Shown here: positions 35,709-47,701 of the stretch, piece by piece
How positions within the stretch are numbered: the first letter of the stretch is position 1
Layout of the letters: each line of letters starts with the position of its first letter
Source: Lineus longissimus
Taxonomy: Eukaryota > Nemertea > Pilidiophora > Heteronemertea > Lineidae
DNA: 64,000 bases
Assembly: GCF_910592395.1 (NCBI RefSeq)
Contig: NC_088315.1
Location: forward strand, 5,706,501-5,770,500
Direction: 5' to 3'
The notes under the pieces: model-generated
Databases searched by the model: none
Seen by the model: the letters and a program-made list of their open reading frames with translations, nothing else
Told to the model about the DNA's origin: nothing
Program-made: the position numbers and the translations under genes

Positions 35709-38628
35709 ATGGATCATAGAACACGAAAACGTGTAAAAGAAGCGAAGAAGAAAGCTAGACCTGGTACGAATTTTACAATACTCCACAATTATTGTCCCGG
35801 CTGTACATTTTGTAGTGCATCACTCAGTCAGTGCATCCTTGACTATATGATAAGACATATGCCGACTTTTCATGCGGAGACTAATAAGATATAAGTAATG
35901 ATGTCTGATGATCATTAGATAGCCCTGGCCTACCAATCTGAAGTTCTCATACCAATTGCCTTCTCCTGATTGACATCGCAACAGTTCTACTATACTAGAT
36001 TATAGTAGATTAGATAAGAATAATTTTCACACTGTAAAGTAAACACAAAATTAATTTGTTTCAGAATTAAGTGAGAAACATGGTTGGTACAGGTTGGACT
36101 TGGCCAATACGTTCGATACATCATTATCAGCAGTTAAAGATTTAGACAATGTGCCAAGAATTGATGCCCTGAAGGTGTCGCATTCAGAATTCGTAGATAA
36201 ATGGGAGAAAGTCTACAGGCCATGTGTGATTACCAATGATCAATTGGAATGGAGAGCCACATCAAAATGGACATTGGAGGTGAGATTTAAGAGAACTGAA
36301 ATGTATACCCAGGAAATTTATTGGAGAATCGCTGCCTTTGGCTGGGATTCTAGGTGGTGCGCTGTGTTGGTACATAGTATCTCTAGTACATTGTAAGTCA
36401 TCGCATTTTGGGTTTATTTATGTTAATAGACATGGAAAGCTTTATTGTCCTTGGCCCTTCCTACTTTTGTTGATCACCTTTCTGTGTCTGATGCTTCAAA
36501 ACAATTTGCATGATGAATCAGACATGAGGTCTTTCTGTTTCAGAAACTGACGAAGAAATATCGTAATCAACGATTCAAGTGTGGTGAAGATGATGATGGG
36601 TATTCAGTGAAGATGAAAATGAAGTATTTTGTAGAATATATGAAATGTAACAAGGATGATAGTCCACTTTATATATTTGATAGCAGTTATGGAGAAGTAA
36701 GTACATGCATTTGGAAATCAGGTTTGGCCATAGCCCCAAGAAATACAACTCAGATTTTGACATCCCTCTGTGCGAACAAGCAGTGAGCTATTATGAATAT
36801 GAGTCATCATTGCATCAAAAATTGGCGGATAATATAATCTGATTCACTCGGAAGTGAAAATGTTGATGTAGAAAATATACAGTTCTCTTTTTGGGTGGGA
36901 GGGGATCCTCTGTACTCCTGTGAAATCCAAGGAACAATGGTGTTCCTATCGACCTAAAGATCAGAATGATAGCACTTCGTTACACCCTGTAAGTCCTGAC
37001 TAGATTTTATCATTGATGTTCGCTTGTTTCAGCACCCAAAGAGGCAACGTCTCCTTGATGACTATGATGTCCCGAAATACTTCAAGGAGGACTTATTCAA
37101 GTATGCTGGCGAAGAGCGTCGCCCTCCGTACAGGTATGGAGACGTTTACTTCAGTCCCAGGTTTGTTTATCTAACAATATTACTCCCAAGTGTTCTCCAC
37201 ACATAGAAGGGTGTCATCAAGAAAAAAATGAAAATGTAGTGAGAATAAATTCAGGGAGAATGCGTACATACTTGGCGTATGACCACTTGGGGTTAGTAAA
37301 CCATTACTGAGGCATAGCTTTCCCACAGAAAACATGTAGAAAAAATACAAATCCTCATATTTACAGTAGCATGGTCATGCCTTTCCCTTGTTTCAGGTGG
37401 TTTGTGATGGGACCAGCCCGGTCAGGGACTGGAATACATATCGATCCTCTTGGGACAAGTGCTTGGAATGCCCTGGTACTGGGCCATAAAAGGTAAGTAT
37501 CCATGTCTTCAGTGGATCATTTACTGAGAAATATGCTAAATGGTTGAGAGGTCTACTCTTCTTCTGGACATCCAGCTAACTTCATTGATAAACGATGATC
37601 TGTCAGATGTTCCTGGTAACTGAGTCAACATTCTTACAATGTGATTTTCATTCTGAAATATTTTCAGATGGTGCTTATTTCCAACGGAAACTCCGAAGGC
37701 AATGCTGAAACTTAAACCTGGCGAGGGTTGGAAACACAGAGACGAGGCGGTCACTTGGTTCAAATATGTCTACCCACGTACAAAGCAACCTGATTGGCCA
37801 AAGGAATATGCCCCGCTTGAAATCCTTCAGGGTCCAGGAGAGACGGTATTCGTTCCTGGTGGCTGGTGGCATGTGGTTGTGAACTTAGATGACACTATTG
37901 CTGTGACTCAGAACTTCTGTAGTACAGTTAACTTTCCCATTGTTTGGCACAAGGCAGTTCGCGGGAGGCCAAAGTTGTCTCAGAAGTGGTACACTGCGTT
38001 GAAGGTGAGTTGTTCAGTCTTGAGAAAGTTGATGAGCAACACAACTGAAGTTTTTTAAAAAATCTAACTAAAATGGTTTGGGCCAAAACTTAAAAGAACT
38101 TGTCTTATATTCTGTCGCTTTTAACGATTGTTGTAAATGTTTCAGAAACATCGGCCTGATTTGGTGGTGATTGCCAATCAGGTGGACTTCAGCAAGCCAT
38201 CGGGATTGAACTCGGACAGCTCAAGTTCAGGGAGCTCTAGTTCCAGTTCCAGTGATACAGATGGAGAGGAAGAGGTTAACCAAGGAAGAAGGAAAAGGTA
38301 ATACTCAGTAGAAAAATCTTGGTCCAGGAACTGAAATCGGAATTATTGATGTGATATTACAACATAACATAAAGAATTTGTAAAGCACATTTTTCAACAG
38401 AATTAACATGGTCAACCGCCTTTATTTATGTTTCACATTTCTCTTTTTCCAAGGTTGCGAACTTCGTCACGTTCCCCGTCGCACAATGGTCAAAACATAA
38501 ATACCGACGATCACACGGACACATCATCAAGTTCTCCGTATAGCGATGACCACCAAAGATCTGAGCCCTCTTATGAAAACACCACCCAACAGAACGGCCA
38601 TCCAGCTGCCAGCAACCATGATAGGTGA
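35709..38628 (+). CDS. JMJD6: JmjC-domain arginine demethylase/lysyl hydroxylase JMJD6
   Basis: Fe(II)/2-oxoglutarate dioxygenase of the nucleus, known to hydroxylate lysines of splicing factors and reported to demethylate arginines. Exons: 35709-35763, 36065-36279, 36544-36696, 37033-37133, 37397-37492, 37668-38004, 38146-38297, 38454-38628; 427 residues against about 403 in man. Seen: basic start [54 protein letters not shown]; the metal-binding triad H189 and D191 in [15 protein letters not shown] and H275 in [27 protein letters not shown]; and the polyserine tail typical of the family, continued by a Ser/Asp/His-rich end. All catalytic residues are present, so it should be active. The C-terminal tail after the polyserine is poorly conserved in general. 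Confidence 0.97.
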
Positions 38629-39880
38629 CACCACAAATGTGATTCAGTGACTGCCATAAAAGTTTATGAGAGGTTTATATGATAGAGATAATTAAACTTT
38701 TATTCATACACCACAAAATTTCTGAAGAAAAATGTCTCCTTGTGAGAATCCCAGACGGAAATGTTATTTCCGCGTATGGTTCTTGTAATACTGTATTGTG
38801 GTTCATGGCAATACATCTTGTTTCTGTATTGTGGTTCATACTGCATACATGTCCTTGTGACACCTGTATCACTCTGTAACGCTATCAGACCTGTAAGCAC
38901 TAACATATTCATATGTATCATGAGATGTTTGTCAGGAATGCACCTGTAGATTGCTTGTATTATTTCATCTGTTACAATATTGTGAAATTCATCATGTAGA
39001 AACAAAGTTCAGAATTACACCGACAAATTAAACTGATTGATAATTTTAAATAGATTGTCAACATTATTTTACTAATGATGCATAACATGAATTCTATTGT
39101 TTATTTGCTTCTGTGCTTACACTAAATATATTAAATCCTTTGTGTTTCTCAAGTTATTACATTTTTGTGCTTTTTGCTTCTGCATTGCCTCATACATTTA
39201 CATTTATTGGTTTTTTTTCAAATTGAGTGTATGCTGCATACATGTACTTATCTAAAATGTTGCGATCGACATGTATTTGTGCTGCAAAGACAAAGTTGTG
39301 TAGTGAAAAGAACATGCAGGTGAAATGTGCCACATCGCACCATTCTAATGTCATTGTTTCTCAATGGGTCCTTGTGTTCTGCTTCAGTTGATGGATGTAT
39401 ATTTGAAGAAAACTTACTTACTGTTACTGTGCTTCATGATACAATTATAAATGAGAAAGGGTGGAATTATATCTACAGGGTGTCACGAAACTCTCTTATA
39501 TGATAAAAGTCATTTGAATCTGAAAGAGAAATCTTAAACTTATGATATTTGTCCTGTACAAATATCAGTACTGCTTGCAATACTTGCGAAACATGCTGTA
39601 GATATATTTCAAATAGAGTGTTTGCTGTAATGATCCATATTGGAACCACTGAAAAGCAACAGGATATCTTTTAAGAATATATCAAATTTTTTGATGTAGT
39701 AGTTCTTGTTGTTTTTTGTTCATATTGTATGTTGCGTGGACCTTAGGAAACTGCCCTACCATCTCCCTGTCACCTTCAGATTCTGTCTTCCCAGTCTCTG
39801 CTGAGCTCTGCCTCGGTAATGGTCTTGGCGAGAAATTTTGGTGGTCGAAGACATTAGGCATTACACGAGTCATCTACATC
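38629..39880 (+). other. JMJD6 3' UTR and flank
   Basis: AT-rich sequence after the JMJD6 stop with no coding signal and no clear AATAAA nearby. At about 39911-40005 an imperfect direct repeat of period 51 starts with TCATGCATAT in both copies. This is at the edge of the Penelope-like element and may belong to its 3' end. Confidence 0.4.
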
Positions 39881-40352
39881 TACATCTATTGGTCCATTGA
39901 GAGATCAGTTTCATGCATATGAAAAAAACCTGGATTCCTAAGGCGGAAATCAAGATTGGTCTCATGCATATCAAAAACTTTGGTTCACAAGAGGCGATCA
40001 AGACTAGACTATCTCCAACATGGGTGTTTTTGTAGAGGAAACCCGGCTGGCTGCTTGATATCAAGATGTCTGCACTCGGACAATGAATTGACATATCATC
40101 GGTCAGCTGTACAGCAAGTGGCCACAAGCCTCAATTGAACTCTATCCTCGGCCACATCCTCAATTTGTTGTGGGACTGATGGAATGTATGACAGGTAGGA
40201 CGTTTGCTGGCGGCCTGGGCATGTCCAGCCTACAGTTGCCCTCGTCCTGTCACTTGGACGATCAGGATGACGAAATGGGCTGCATAGGGGTCTACTCCTG
40301 CCATGCATTGGCTGGTACAGGTGATGGAAACGCCAGAAGAGTATGAGGGAGG

Positions 40353-40691
40353 TTACCAGGACGTGTTGTCCTTGATTTTGAGTCCCAACGACGACATTGT
40401 GCGTTGACGATGGATCCAAGAAGACTCCCTAGAGAGTCTTTGGTTTTTAGCGATTGTGCCACCTGGAGCGATGTGCATGAATTCTAGGACATGGATTGAA
40501 ATGTCCTGGAGGCCATGGTGATCTGGGAGGTTGAAGTGATGTCCTATGACATCTGTGGCAATGTTTTTGGTGACACTGTAAAAGTGATTTTGGAAACGTT
40601 CTAATGAAGACCGTTTCGTCTCGCCAACGTATCGAATGTGACATTGACGGCATTCGATGCAATAAATCACGTTGTTGCTTTTACAGTGCAT
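40353..40691 (-). pseudogene. PLE GIY-YIG endonuclease segment
   Basis: Open for 112 codons. It begins with the PLE-type Cys pair region (VIYCIECRQCHIRYVGETKR) in which IYCIEC and IRYVG form the GIY-YIG core, followed by RFQNHF and later GHHFNLPDH. In PLEs this domain nicks target DNA for insertion. The segment itself is uninterrupted although the upstream RT frame is broken, so I call it part of a dead element. Confidence 0.85.
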
Positions 40692-42078
40692 GTTTCTCGA
40701 AATCCTCCAAATTTGAACAAATTCTGCGAATTCTTAGGAACTGTCCATAGGGAATGCCATTTTTGCATGACTTAACGTGGGCTGATGAGTACAACAGGTA
40801 GTTGTGGGCATCAGTAGGTTTAGTGTACAGATCTGTGTAAATCTGTCCGTCAGTAGTAACGTTGACCTGGGTGTCAAGGAACGTGACGTTTAACTCTGAA
40901 ATTTCGGCAGTGAATTTGATGGTTAGGTGTACCGAATAGTGAAGCAACAAATTGTTCAACCTCCTCTCTGGTTTGTGGGAAGAGGGCGAAGATGTCGTCA
41001 ATGAATCTGCCCCAGAATATTGGTTTCGTTTGGTGGGTGCGAAACATGATGCTCTTCAAAGTCTGCCATGAAGAGATTGGCAAATGAGGGTGCCACTTTG
41101 GTCCCCATGACTGTGCCTTAGACTTGTATGTAGTTCTGATTGTTGAACTGAAAGTTATTTTGAGAGAGTACCAAGTCCAATAGTCTGATGATGGACTGGT
41201 TTGAGGGGCCTATTTGGGTACCCCTATTTCTCAGGAGGCGTGCCACAGCTCTTTTACCTTCCCATATGGGTATGTTGGTGTAGAGGGATGTGACATCCAA
41301 GGTAACCAGCAGAGTGCCCGGTGGGATTTGTCCCAGGGCTGTCATAGATTGTAGGAAATGTGTTGTATCCTTAATGTACGAACGTGCGTTCTTAACCAAT
41401 GGTTGTAGGAAAAAAGTCTGCTAATTGAGAGATGCGTTCTGTAGGCAGTCGTTCGCAGACATGATAGGTCTACCTGGTGGTGGTAGTGTCCCTTGTGGAT
41501 TTTTGGCAGAAGGTAGAACTCCGGGTGTTTGGGTTCCGTTGGGGCGAGGTAATCATGCATTTTTTGTGTGATTTCACCCGTAAGCAGCATGTCCCTTAGG
41601 AAGGATGTGACATTGTCCGCATGTGTTTGGGCCATGTTGATGAGGGTCGGGCGGTAGTGTGTCCGATTTGACAGTTGGCGTTCCGCTTCCTTTATGTAAT
41701 TACGTTTATTCGTGATTACTACGGCAGATCCTTTGTCTGCGGGTTTTATAACGATCTGATGCATGTTCTTGAGTTGGAACAGTGCTTCTCTTTCTGCCCT
41801 TGTAAGGTTGTGCGAGGCAGGTGAGTATAAAGGGATGCGATCGAAGTGGTATTCATTAGTCTTGATGAGCGCCTCTAAATCTGGTGGACCAGGGGGGGTT
41901 CCATTTAGAGGGCAATTTGAATTTGCATTCCAGATAGTTGGGCCTGGTGGGGGTTGGGTCTGAGTCAGGGTCACTTTCGTGAAAAAAGCCCTGCGTCTGA
42001 GACTGACATGAATTTATCCAAGTCTTTGAAAAGTTCTCCAAAATCGGGTTCGCCTGGTGTAGGGCAAAAGTTCAGACC
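40681..42078 (-). pseudogene. PLE reverse transcriptase, frameshifted
   Basis: Spread over at least four overlapping frames. Landmarks in order: LNFCPTPGEP (just after a TAA at 42079-42081), VIKPADKGSAVV, FYLLPKIHKG, TLDVTSLYTNIP, a GTVMGTKVAPSFANLFM block, and the catalytic RFIDDIFALF. These are the standard PLE RT motifs, which place it with Penelope/Neptune/Poseidon-type elements rather than LTR or LINE elements. Frame breaks occur between the landmark blocks. Confidence 0.85.
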
Positions 42079-42609
42079 TTAGCTCAGAAGTGCGGTCTGG
42101 GCTTCCGGTGTGGGGATCTGGAGTTTTTGCGTTGTCTCGATTTGCATTGCGAGTTGTCCGCTGGTGGTTGGGTGGGTCGCTGAGGGTCGGACCTTGTGTT
42201 GGTGTGATATGTCTGCATGGTTCGACCGTTGCTGAAAAATCTGTTGTGGTATTTGATGATTGGCCAGGCAGGATGCAATTTGCTCTGGCTGCAGGCGTTG
42301 ACGTCTAGAGTCCCTTTGCTGGAGGCCCTGTCTGACCTCTGCTCGGTCGGAGGTAATTAAGGAATTTAGTAGCGTGCAGGCTAAATCATAGCCGTCTGTG
42401 TCGTCCCCATAGATGGTCCTTATGATGCGGACCAAGGCGTCACCTGTGGATGCATCCAGGGCTGCTCGTTCTGTGAGTTCGTCTGCGTGTAGACGTAGAA
42501 GGCCGACGGCCGAAGATATTCTGGCATTGGTGCTCCTGTTTGAGACAGGGACAAGGTATGAACAAAGCTGAACGGCTATTGCGCGCCTGTCTCCAGAGGG
42601 GGCGGACAT
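42079..42609 (-). pseudogene. PLE N-terminal region ending in a premature stop
   Basis: A 176-codon frame rich in Gln, Arg and Ala with no recognised domain. It ends TALLS-stop, and the same frame continues directly into GLNFCPTPG. In related elements this junction reads LLSKGLNFCPTP, so the TAA at 42079-42081 is most simply a nonsense change of a Lys codon. N-terminal region and RT would thus once have been one ORF. Confidence 0.6.
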
Positions 42610-42938
42610 CTTCTCTGATGGGGTATTGTGTCTCTACCCTGGTGGTGCTGGAAGCCGTAAGATCAGTGCGGGATCGTTTCCTTCTGGGTGCGAGGTCCGA
42701 GCCGTCCTTGTCTTCTTCTTACGCTGGAGGGGTGTCTGACGGCGAAGTGATTAGGACGACTGGGTTTGCGGTGGAGGTACTCGCGATTGGTGCTGTCAGG
42801 TTGGTGTAACTTGACCTGGGAGTGCGAAAATCACTTTCTGTATCGTGCATATCCCTGTGGATTTCAATGGGTTGAAACTCAGAGGAGTGTCGTCTGAGGG
42901 GGTGCAATCGGCGTGCACGCACGGGTTTGCCCCTCTTT

Positions 42939-43004
42939 GTCCACATTGGGAGGATGTGACAAAACTGTGTCGTCCACATTGGGAGGATGTGACAAAACTG
43001 TGTC
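42939..43004 (-). repeat. 33-bp tandem repeat in PLE N-terminal coding region
   Basis: Two exact copies (42939-42971, 42972-43004) encode DDTVLSHPPNV twice in tandem on the minus strand. Length divisible by three keeps the frame open, so the expansion arose in, or was tolerated by, a coding sequence. Confidence 0.9.
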
Positions 43005-43242
43005 GTCCTGGGTGGCAGTTATTTCATCTGTCGGTTGAAGGACGGCCTCAGCAGAGGTTGTGGTATCCTCTCGATCCATTGAGATGTCCCGTAGGGTACT
43101 CTCTAAAAGCACTTTTCAGAAAAATCGAAATTGAAATGGGTTTTGCGTGTAGTGGCTACTGGTATCCACCCAGATTCTGTTTTAAGGCAGGTGGGACACA
43201 GCGACTCAATGCCTGTCCAGCTGACATTCATGGAAAAAACTA

Positions 43243-44060
43243 GACCATCTTTATACATCTACTAAACTGGGACAGTAGATTTCGTGGCGATAGGGAGAGA
43301 CACATCCTAAAATTCCGGATTTCACAAGTGCACATAATACAAATTCCGGGAGGACCAGAATTTCTGTAACACCAGTTTTGATACACTCAAACAAAGATGG
43401 AAATGATAGCAAAGAATTACTTTGGTATAAATATTTATTTTGACATTCTGAACCCATACATCATGACATGTACATAACATCAAACTTTGACAGGGCAGTA
43501 AGCAAAAGGTATCTCCCATTCATGCGACTATGAAGGACATTCAAGTCCATCAGATAATCCAGTCACACCCAGTGCATGACCTTTTGCATTCCTTGGTATA
43601 AGGAATCAATGATTTACAAGTCACTTCCACCAGCCAGAGCTGGGAATACATGTATGATTATCTGAAAGACACACATGAAGCAGCAATAAGACAACTCAGT
43701 GTTCAATTCTGTCATGCATCAACATGTACGTGTACATCCAGTGCCATCCCCCTGTCAAAAACCTATTGCTTTTAAGTATACTTTCGAGTGTACATTGTAT
43801 AGTACATTGTATGCAGCTGCACTTACGACAAATACATTGCTTTCTTAATCATGTCAGTGCCTTCCTCATGCTCTTCATTCAAACCAATGCATGACATTAG
43901 AATGTCAGACTTTGAAAGATGCCATTTTTCTGGAAGGAACCTACGGAAAGTCCACAGATTTAGTTAGCTGCTCATGACACTTATGAATCATGCATTCTGA
44001 CAAAATGTAAACTCATCGTTTGTGAGGTTGTGGCAGGAAATGTCTACTCGTTCAGTCTTT
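43243..44060 (-). other. TADA3 3' UTR and flank
   Basis: No coding sequence. On the minus strand an AATAAA signal lies at 43434-43439, so the TADA3 3' UTR probably spans about 43.42-44.06 kb. The remaining 43243-43420 is flank or element edge. Confidence 0.5.
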
Positions 44061-47000
44061 TCACATTAACTCCAACTGTTTAACAATTGTGGTCCTTTCC
44101 TTCAATGCTTTCATAGCCGATTCCTTCTCTTTCTTAGTTGGTGTCTTTTTCTTACTCTTCGATGCGCCAATTCTTCTAAATGCATCCATGACCTGAAAGA
44201 GGAGTAGAAGACAATGTAATGAACTCTTCCTACGAGTGGGAGGCTGAAGATGCTGACAATAAACACACTCAAAAACAATGCAATAAGTCGGTGATATCTT
44301 TTCCAAGTGCAGGACGAAGTTACTGTCAGAAAGCAGCAATTTGTCAAAGCCTTGTGATGTGTTTCGCATTGGAGTCACTGGGCCATACTAAAAATTGTAG
44401 AGACACGCTTTAGAGTGAATGCAGAATATTCATCACTCAAACTGCAGCCCACCTCTGCATCTGCTGCTGCCATTTTCTTCTTCATTTCTTGCCGTGCCAT
44501 CTCCTCCTTTGCAAGTTTATGCAGACGTTTGGTCATCACGACATTGTGAGCGCTCAGTGACTTCAGTTCGGCCATTTTGCGTTTGAGTTCCATTAAGACC
44601 TCGTCATCTGGGTTGTCTTCATTTTTGTCCTCACATTCGAGAATACCTAAAATGATTTGAACACACGTATTAGGTCAAGATGTTTGCAGTGATTTACTTA
44701 AGACCAACCGCCCTAGGCACACTTTCAGTGAGAGGGATCATAGTGTGACAGCCTCCCCTGCCTTTAAGTTGATCATAAAATGGCACACCCAATACTTTAC
44801 TCTTCTTAGAAAACATTATGATCTTAAACATAAAAGCCAACTCTACATGTAGTTATTGAAGCATAGCATGTAGACTAACAACTGGTCATTCAGACAACCT
44901 CAACATTTTCAGTGCTGACATTTTTCACCTACCCTGTTCTTCCAGTTCTTTTTTTATCCGCCGCTCAAGAGTAAATGTGTTGCCAATATTCAATTGTTTT
45001 GCCAAGGTTCTTGGGGACATGCTTGCATTGAATTCTTGAGGATCTGCATATAGAAGAAAATGATTTGAAAAACAAGCAATTTTCCAAATGAGTTATTGGC
45101 CCATCTTTCACTGAAGAAATTGACTGCCAGAGTGGCTCCTGAAATGGACAAGACTGATGCCATTCCAATTCAGGTTGGTACTTGGATCTCTGTTGGACAG
45201 CAAAGGCTACTTGAGGGTATTCTTCACATAAGCCCCAACTCCCAACATCAACAACCATTGCTCTCTTGGTGTGCAGATGGTGACATGTGTCAGTGCTGAA
45301 AGACAGACCCCAACATATTTTATAGTAGAATAGATTGTATTAGAATATTCCCACCTTTTCCAGTGACCTCGGTCATCGATGCATCATCCACAGGCGTCAT
45401 GATGTTCTCTTCAATCAATGCGGAGACGAGTCGTTGTGTCAGTGGACCAAATGGAGAGTTGTCTTCCAGGGGTTCACTTGCGTCATATCTCCGCAGCAGG
45501 GTACTGGCATCGTGTCCGTTTGCAGTCCCTGCACTGCTGCGTTTTCTTTCAGTGATCTTAGAACCTGAATCACGAAGCGATGACAAGGTTAGACCAAAAA
45601 TATCAATGATGTGGTAACAATCATACTAATAAAAAATGTCCAAGATATCTATTGGCTAAGAGATCAAAGGAATCCTAGGCCGTTAAGCCACCTGAGAAGG
45701 CAGGTTCTGAGAAAGCTTCAATTTCTGGCATCGTAAAAAAGAAACATGTACCTTCACACTGTTCCTCCATGAGATCCTCTTGCGCCCACTTCTGAGAGTA
45801 ATGCTTCCCGAGGGGGGGAATTTTATAAAATTCAGAGTCATCTTCCCGAGATTTCAAAATGTCTTCTAGAACTTTCAAGTCATCGTTGGTAATATTTGCA
45901 CAGTACGGTTCGATGAACTGCCAGAAGCGGTTTGGTGCATCGTTCTTGTTGAATCTCAGTGGAGCAGCCACTGCTGAATCTGGGGCCGGTGACTCTACAG
46001 CTGGTAACTCTTGCTTGATGATCTGAAAGCGGCAATTATTCCCAAAATGAAAGCACATTTGATATTTCTTTTTTCAATGCAAATACATTGTACAAGGCAA
46101 TTGATATGAACATGACTGGGATGTTGTATCTCACATCTCACACCCAGGCCCCTCAATGGCACTTGGCAGGGCTGAATCACAGCGCAAAATTAATCTCAGC
46201 TGCAGAAAACATCGTGCTCTGATGAAGGTTGTTTCCTTTACAAACTTACTGTTGCATTCTTGCCTTTCGACTTCGTAGTCTCATGGGATTTTCCTCGACT
46301 ACCACTAGGAGTGCTCTCTAACTTCATCTTTTTGTTTGGCTTGTCTTCTTGTTGGGCACCTTTTCCCCTCTTTTGCGGAATAGGTTCCTAAAACAAAAAA
46401 TCAGTAATTGTCAGTATTTTGAACAGAGATTCAACTACATGTAAGTACAAGTATATTGTTGACGCTGCTAATTGCAATCTGTGATAGAAAACTTTTGGGA
46501 TCTACTTACATGTACAACTTTGCCAATGGATTTCTTATCATGCTTTTCGCCCGGTTTCTTGTCTTGCCAGTTGCTCAGTACATGTATCTCAGTTTCCAAT
46601 ACCCGCATTCGTTTACCAACAGAAGCCAATAGTGTTTCTAGGTCAGTCTGTAGGCCGTCTGCCTCCTCAACATAAACACTATCTGTCCCATCTTTCCTCT
46701 CAATAACTGAAAGAACAATAATAACTTGCAATTTCATATAACATTAACAAGCACATTCTAATTATGTAGTTTTCTCTTGGGTCCAATAAGTGCCAAATAG
46801 TCTTCTTTGCATTCAGTCGTCAACAGACATTTAGTCACCCAAGCACACAGATATCTTGGGCCGCAGTGGTGCAGTCAAAGAGCATCAGCCTCATGATTGT
46901 GGTTGTGGATTGACGCTTAGTTGAGTCACTTCCTAAAATGGTTCCCCTATCAGTCAAGTTCAAATGTCTCTGTATGTGGTGCTGAAGGGGGACTAAATGC

Positions 47001-47166
47001 AAACCAAAAAGAATAACTCACCTGCTGTGTACCTTGGACATAGTCGAGTATGGTCGACTGATTGAAGCTCTGGAAACTTCAAGGGGCAGTCATCAATCTT
47101 GGTACTGCTGCTGCTATGAGTGCTGCTGCTTGTATTTACACTTTTCCCCTGGTTTTTTCCTTTCAT
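44061..47166 (-). CDS. TADA3: Transcriptional adapter 3, ADA3 (8 coding exons)
   Basis: Subunit of the SAGA/ATAC-type histone acetyltransferase modules with GCN5/PCAF and ADA2, linking activators to nucleosome acetylation. Exons in transcript order: 47166-47022, 46706-46510, 46387-46250, 46022-45752, 45564-45355, 45043-44933, 44646-44453, 44192-44061; 465 residues against 432 in man. Matches along the length: SVDHTRLCPRYTA, GLQTDLETLLASVGKRMRVL, NDAPNRFWQFIEPYCANIT, YKIPPLGKHYSQKWAQEDL, FGPLTQRLVSALIEENI, ERRIKKELEEQG, ELKSLSAHN, LAKEEMARQEM, VMDAFRRI, KKTPTKKEKE. Extra length lies in the Ser-rich start and in the lysine-rich linker. An acceptor just 5' of the start (exon edge 47175) implies an upstream noncoding exon. 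Transcribed divergently from PIGV. Confidence 0.96.
46858..46917 (+). repeat. Possible tRNA-derived SINE head
   Basis: GGCCGCAGTGGTGCAGTCAA with AAGAGCATCAGCCTCATGATTG and GGTTGTGGATTGACGC resembles the A box, anticodon arm and degraded box B of a tRNA-like SINE, inside the first coding intron of TADA3. Part of it resembles the candidate at 16340-16412. Confidence 0.33.
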
Positions 47167-47199
47167 CTTTCAAACCTGTAATGTAAAATGAATCATAAG

Positions 47200-47701
47200 A
47201 CGTCATAGAAGTAAAAAGATCAGATTTTTGACAGATAAGAAAATAGTTTAACACCACAGACACTGTCAGCAGCCAACTAACCAACACTCTCATGTACTGT
47301 AGGCCCTCCTTCTATCTCACTTCCTAAAAATCACAGTAGAAGTTCTTGTCAGTTGATCAGTTGCAAGTTGATGCTGCACCGGGTCTCCGATGATAAACCC
47401 TTTATCTGGACACTTGGCCTTTCCTTAAGTTGACATAAAAGTGAATTTCTACAAAGAAAACAGGCCATTATCAGCAAAATCACAGCCGATCGGCTTAATT
47501 CTTTTAGTGCTTCTGAAAGAACGTAGGTTGATTGTTATTTTGAATCACATAGTTTAGAGAATAAAGTGCGTAAATACGAAATATTTACAATTATATATGA
47601 AAAATAAACCAAATTCACTTCTAGACGGCAATCGCCATTTCGGTTTTATTGACCAATCAGCACAAGGCTCACAATGTTTTGTCACGTGATTTACGCTCAA
47701 G
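47200..47701. promoter_or_regulatory. Shared TADA3/PIGV divergent promoter region
   Basis: The start codons of TADA3 (47166, minus) and PIGV (47702, plus) are about 0.54 kb apart. Near PIGV are a CCAAT box (GACCAATCAG, 47651-47660), an E-box in GTCACGTGAT (47681-47690) and CAAGATGGCG (47698-47707), a YY1-type element that overlaps the PIGV start codon, as in many housekeeping genes. Bidirectional use is inferred from the layout. Confidence 0.5.

Larger units (their letters stand above)
40353..43112 (-). mobile_element. Penelope-like retroelement (PLE) with GIY-YIG, broken
   Basis: Read on the minus strand, this is a Penelope-like element: an N-terminal region, the hallmark LNFCPTPGEP, a PLE-type reverse transcriptase, and a C-terminal GIY-YIG endonuclease. 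It sits between the convergent genes JMJD6 and TADA3, outside both coding regions. The reading frame is broken by several frameshifts and stops, so it should be inactive in trans. Coordinates cover the recognisable coding part only; true ends probably reach about 39.9 and 43.25 kb. I found no clear flanking pseudo-LTRs or target-site duplications. Confidence 0.9.

Noticed and set aside
40790-40830. CTGATGAG as a hammerhead ribozyme core near the PLE
   Set aside because: It is inside RT coding sequence, on the opposite strand to the element, and no GAAA core partner follows at a fitting distance.
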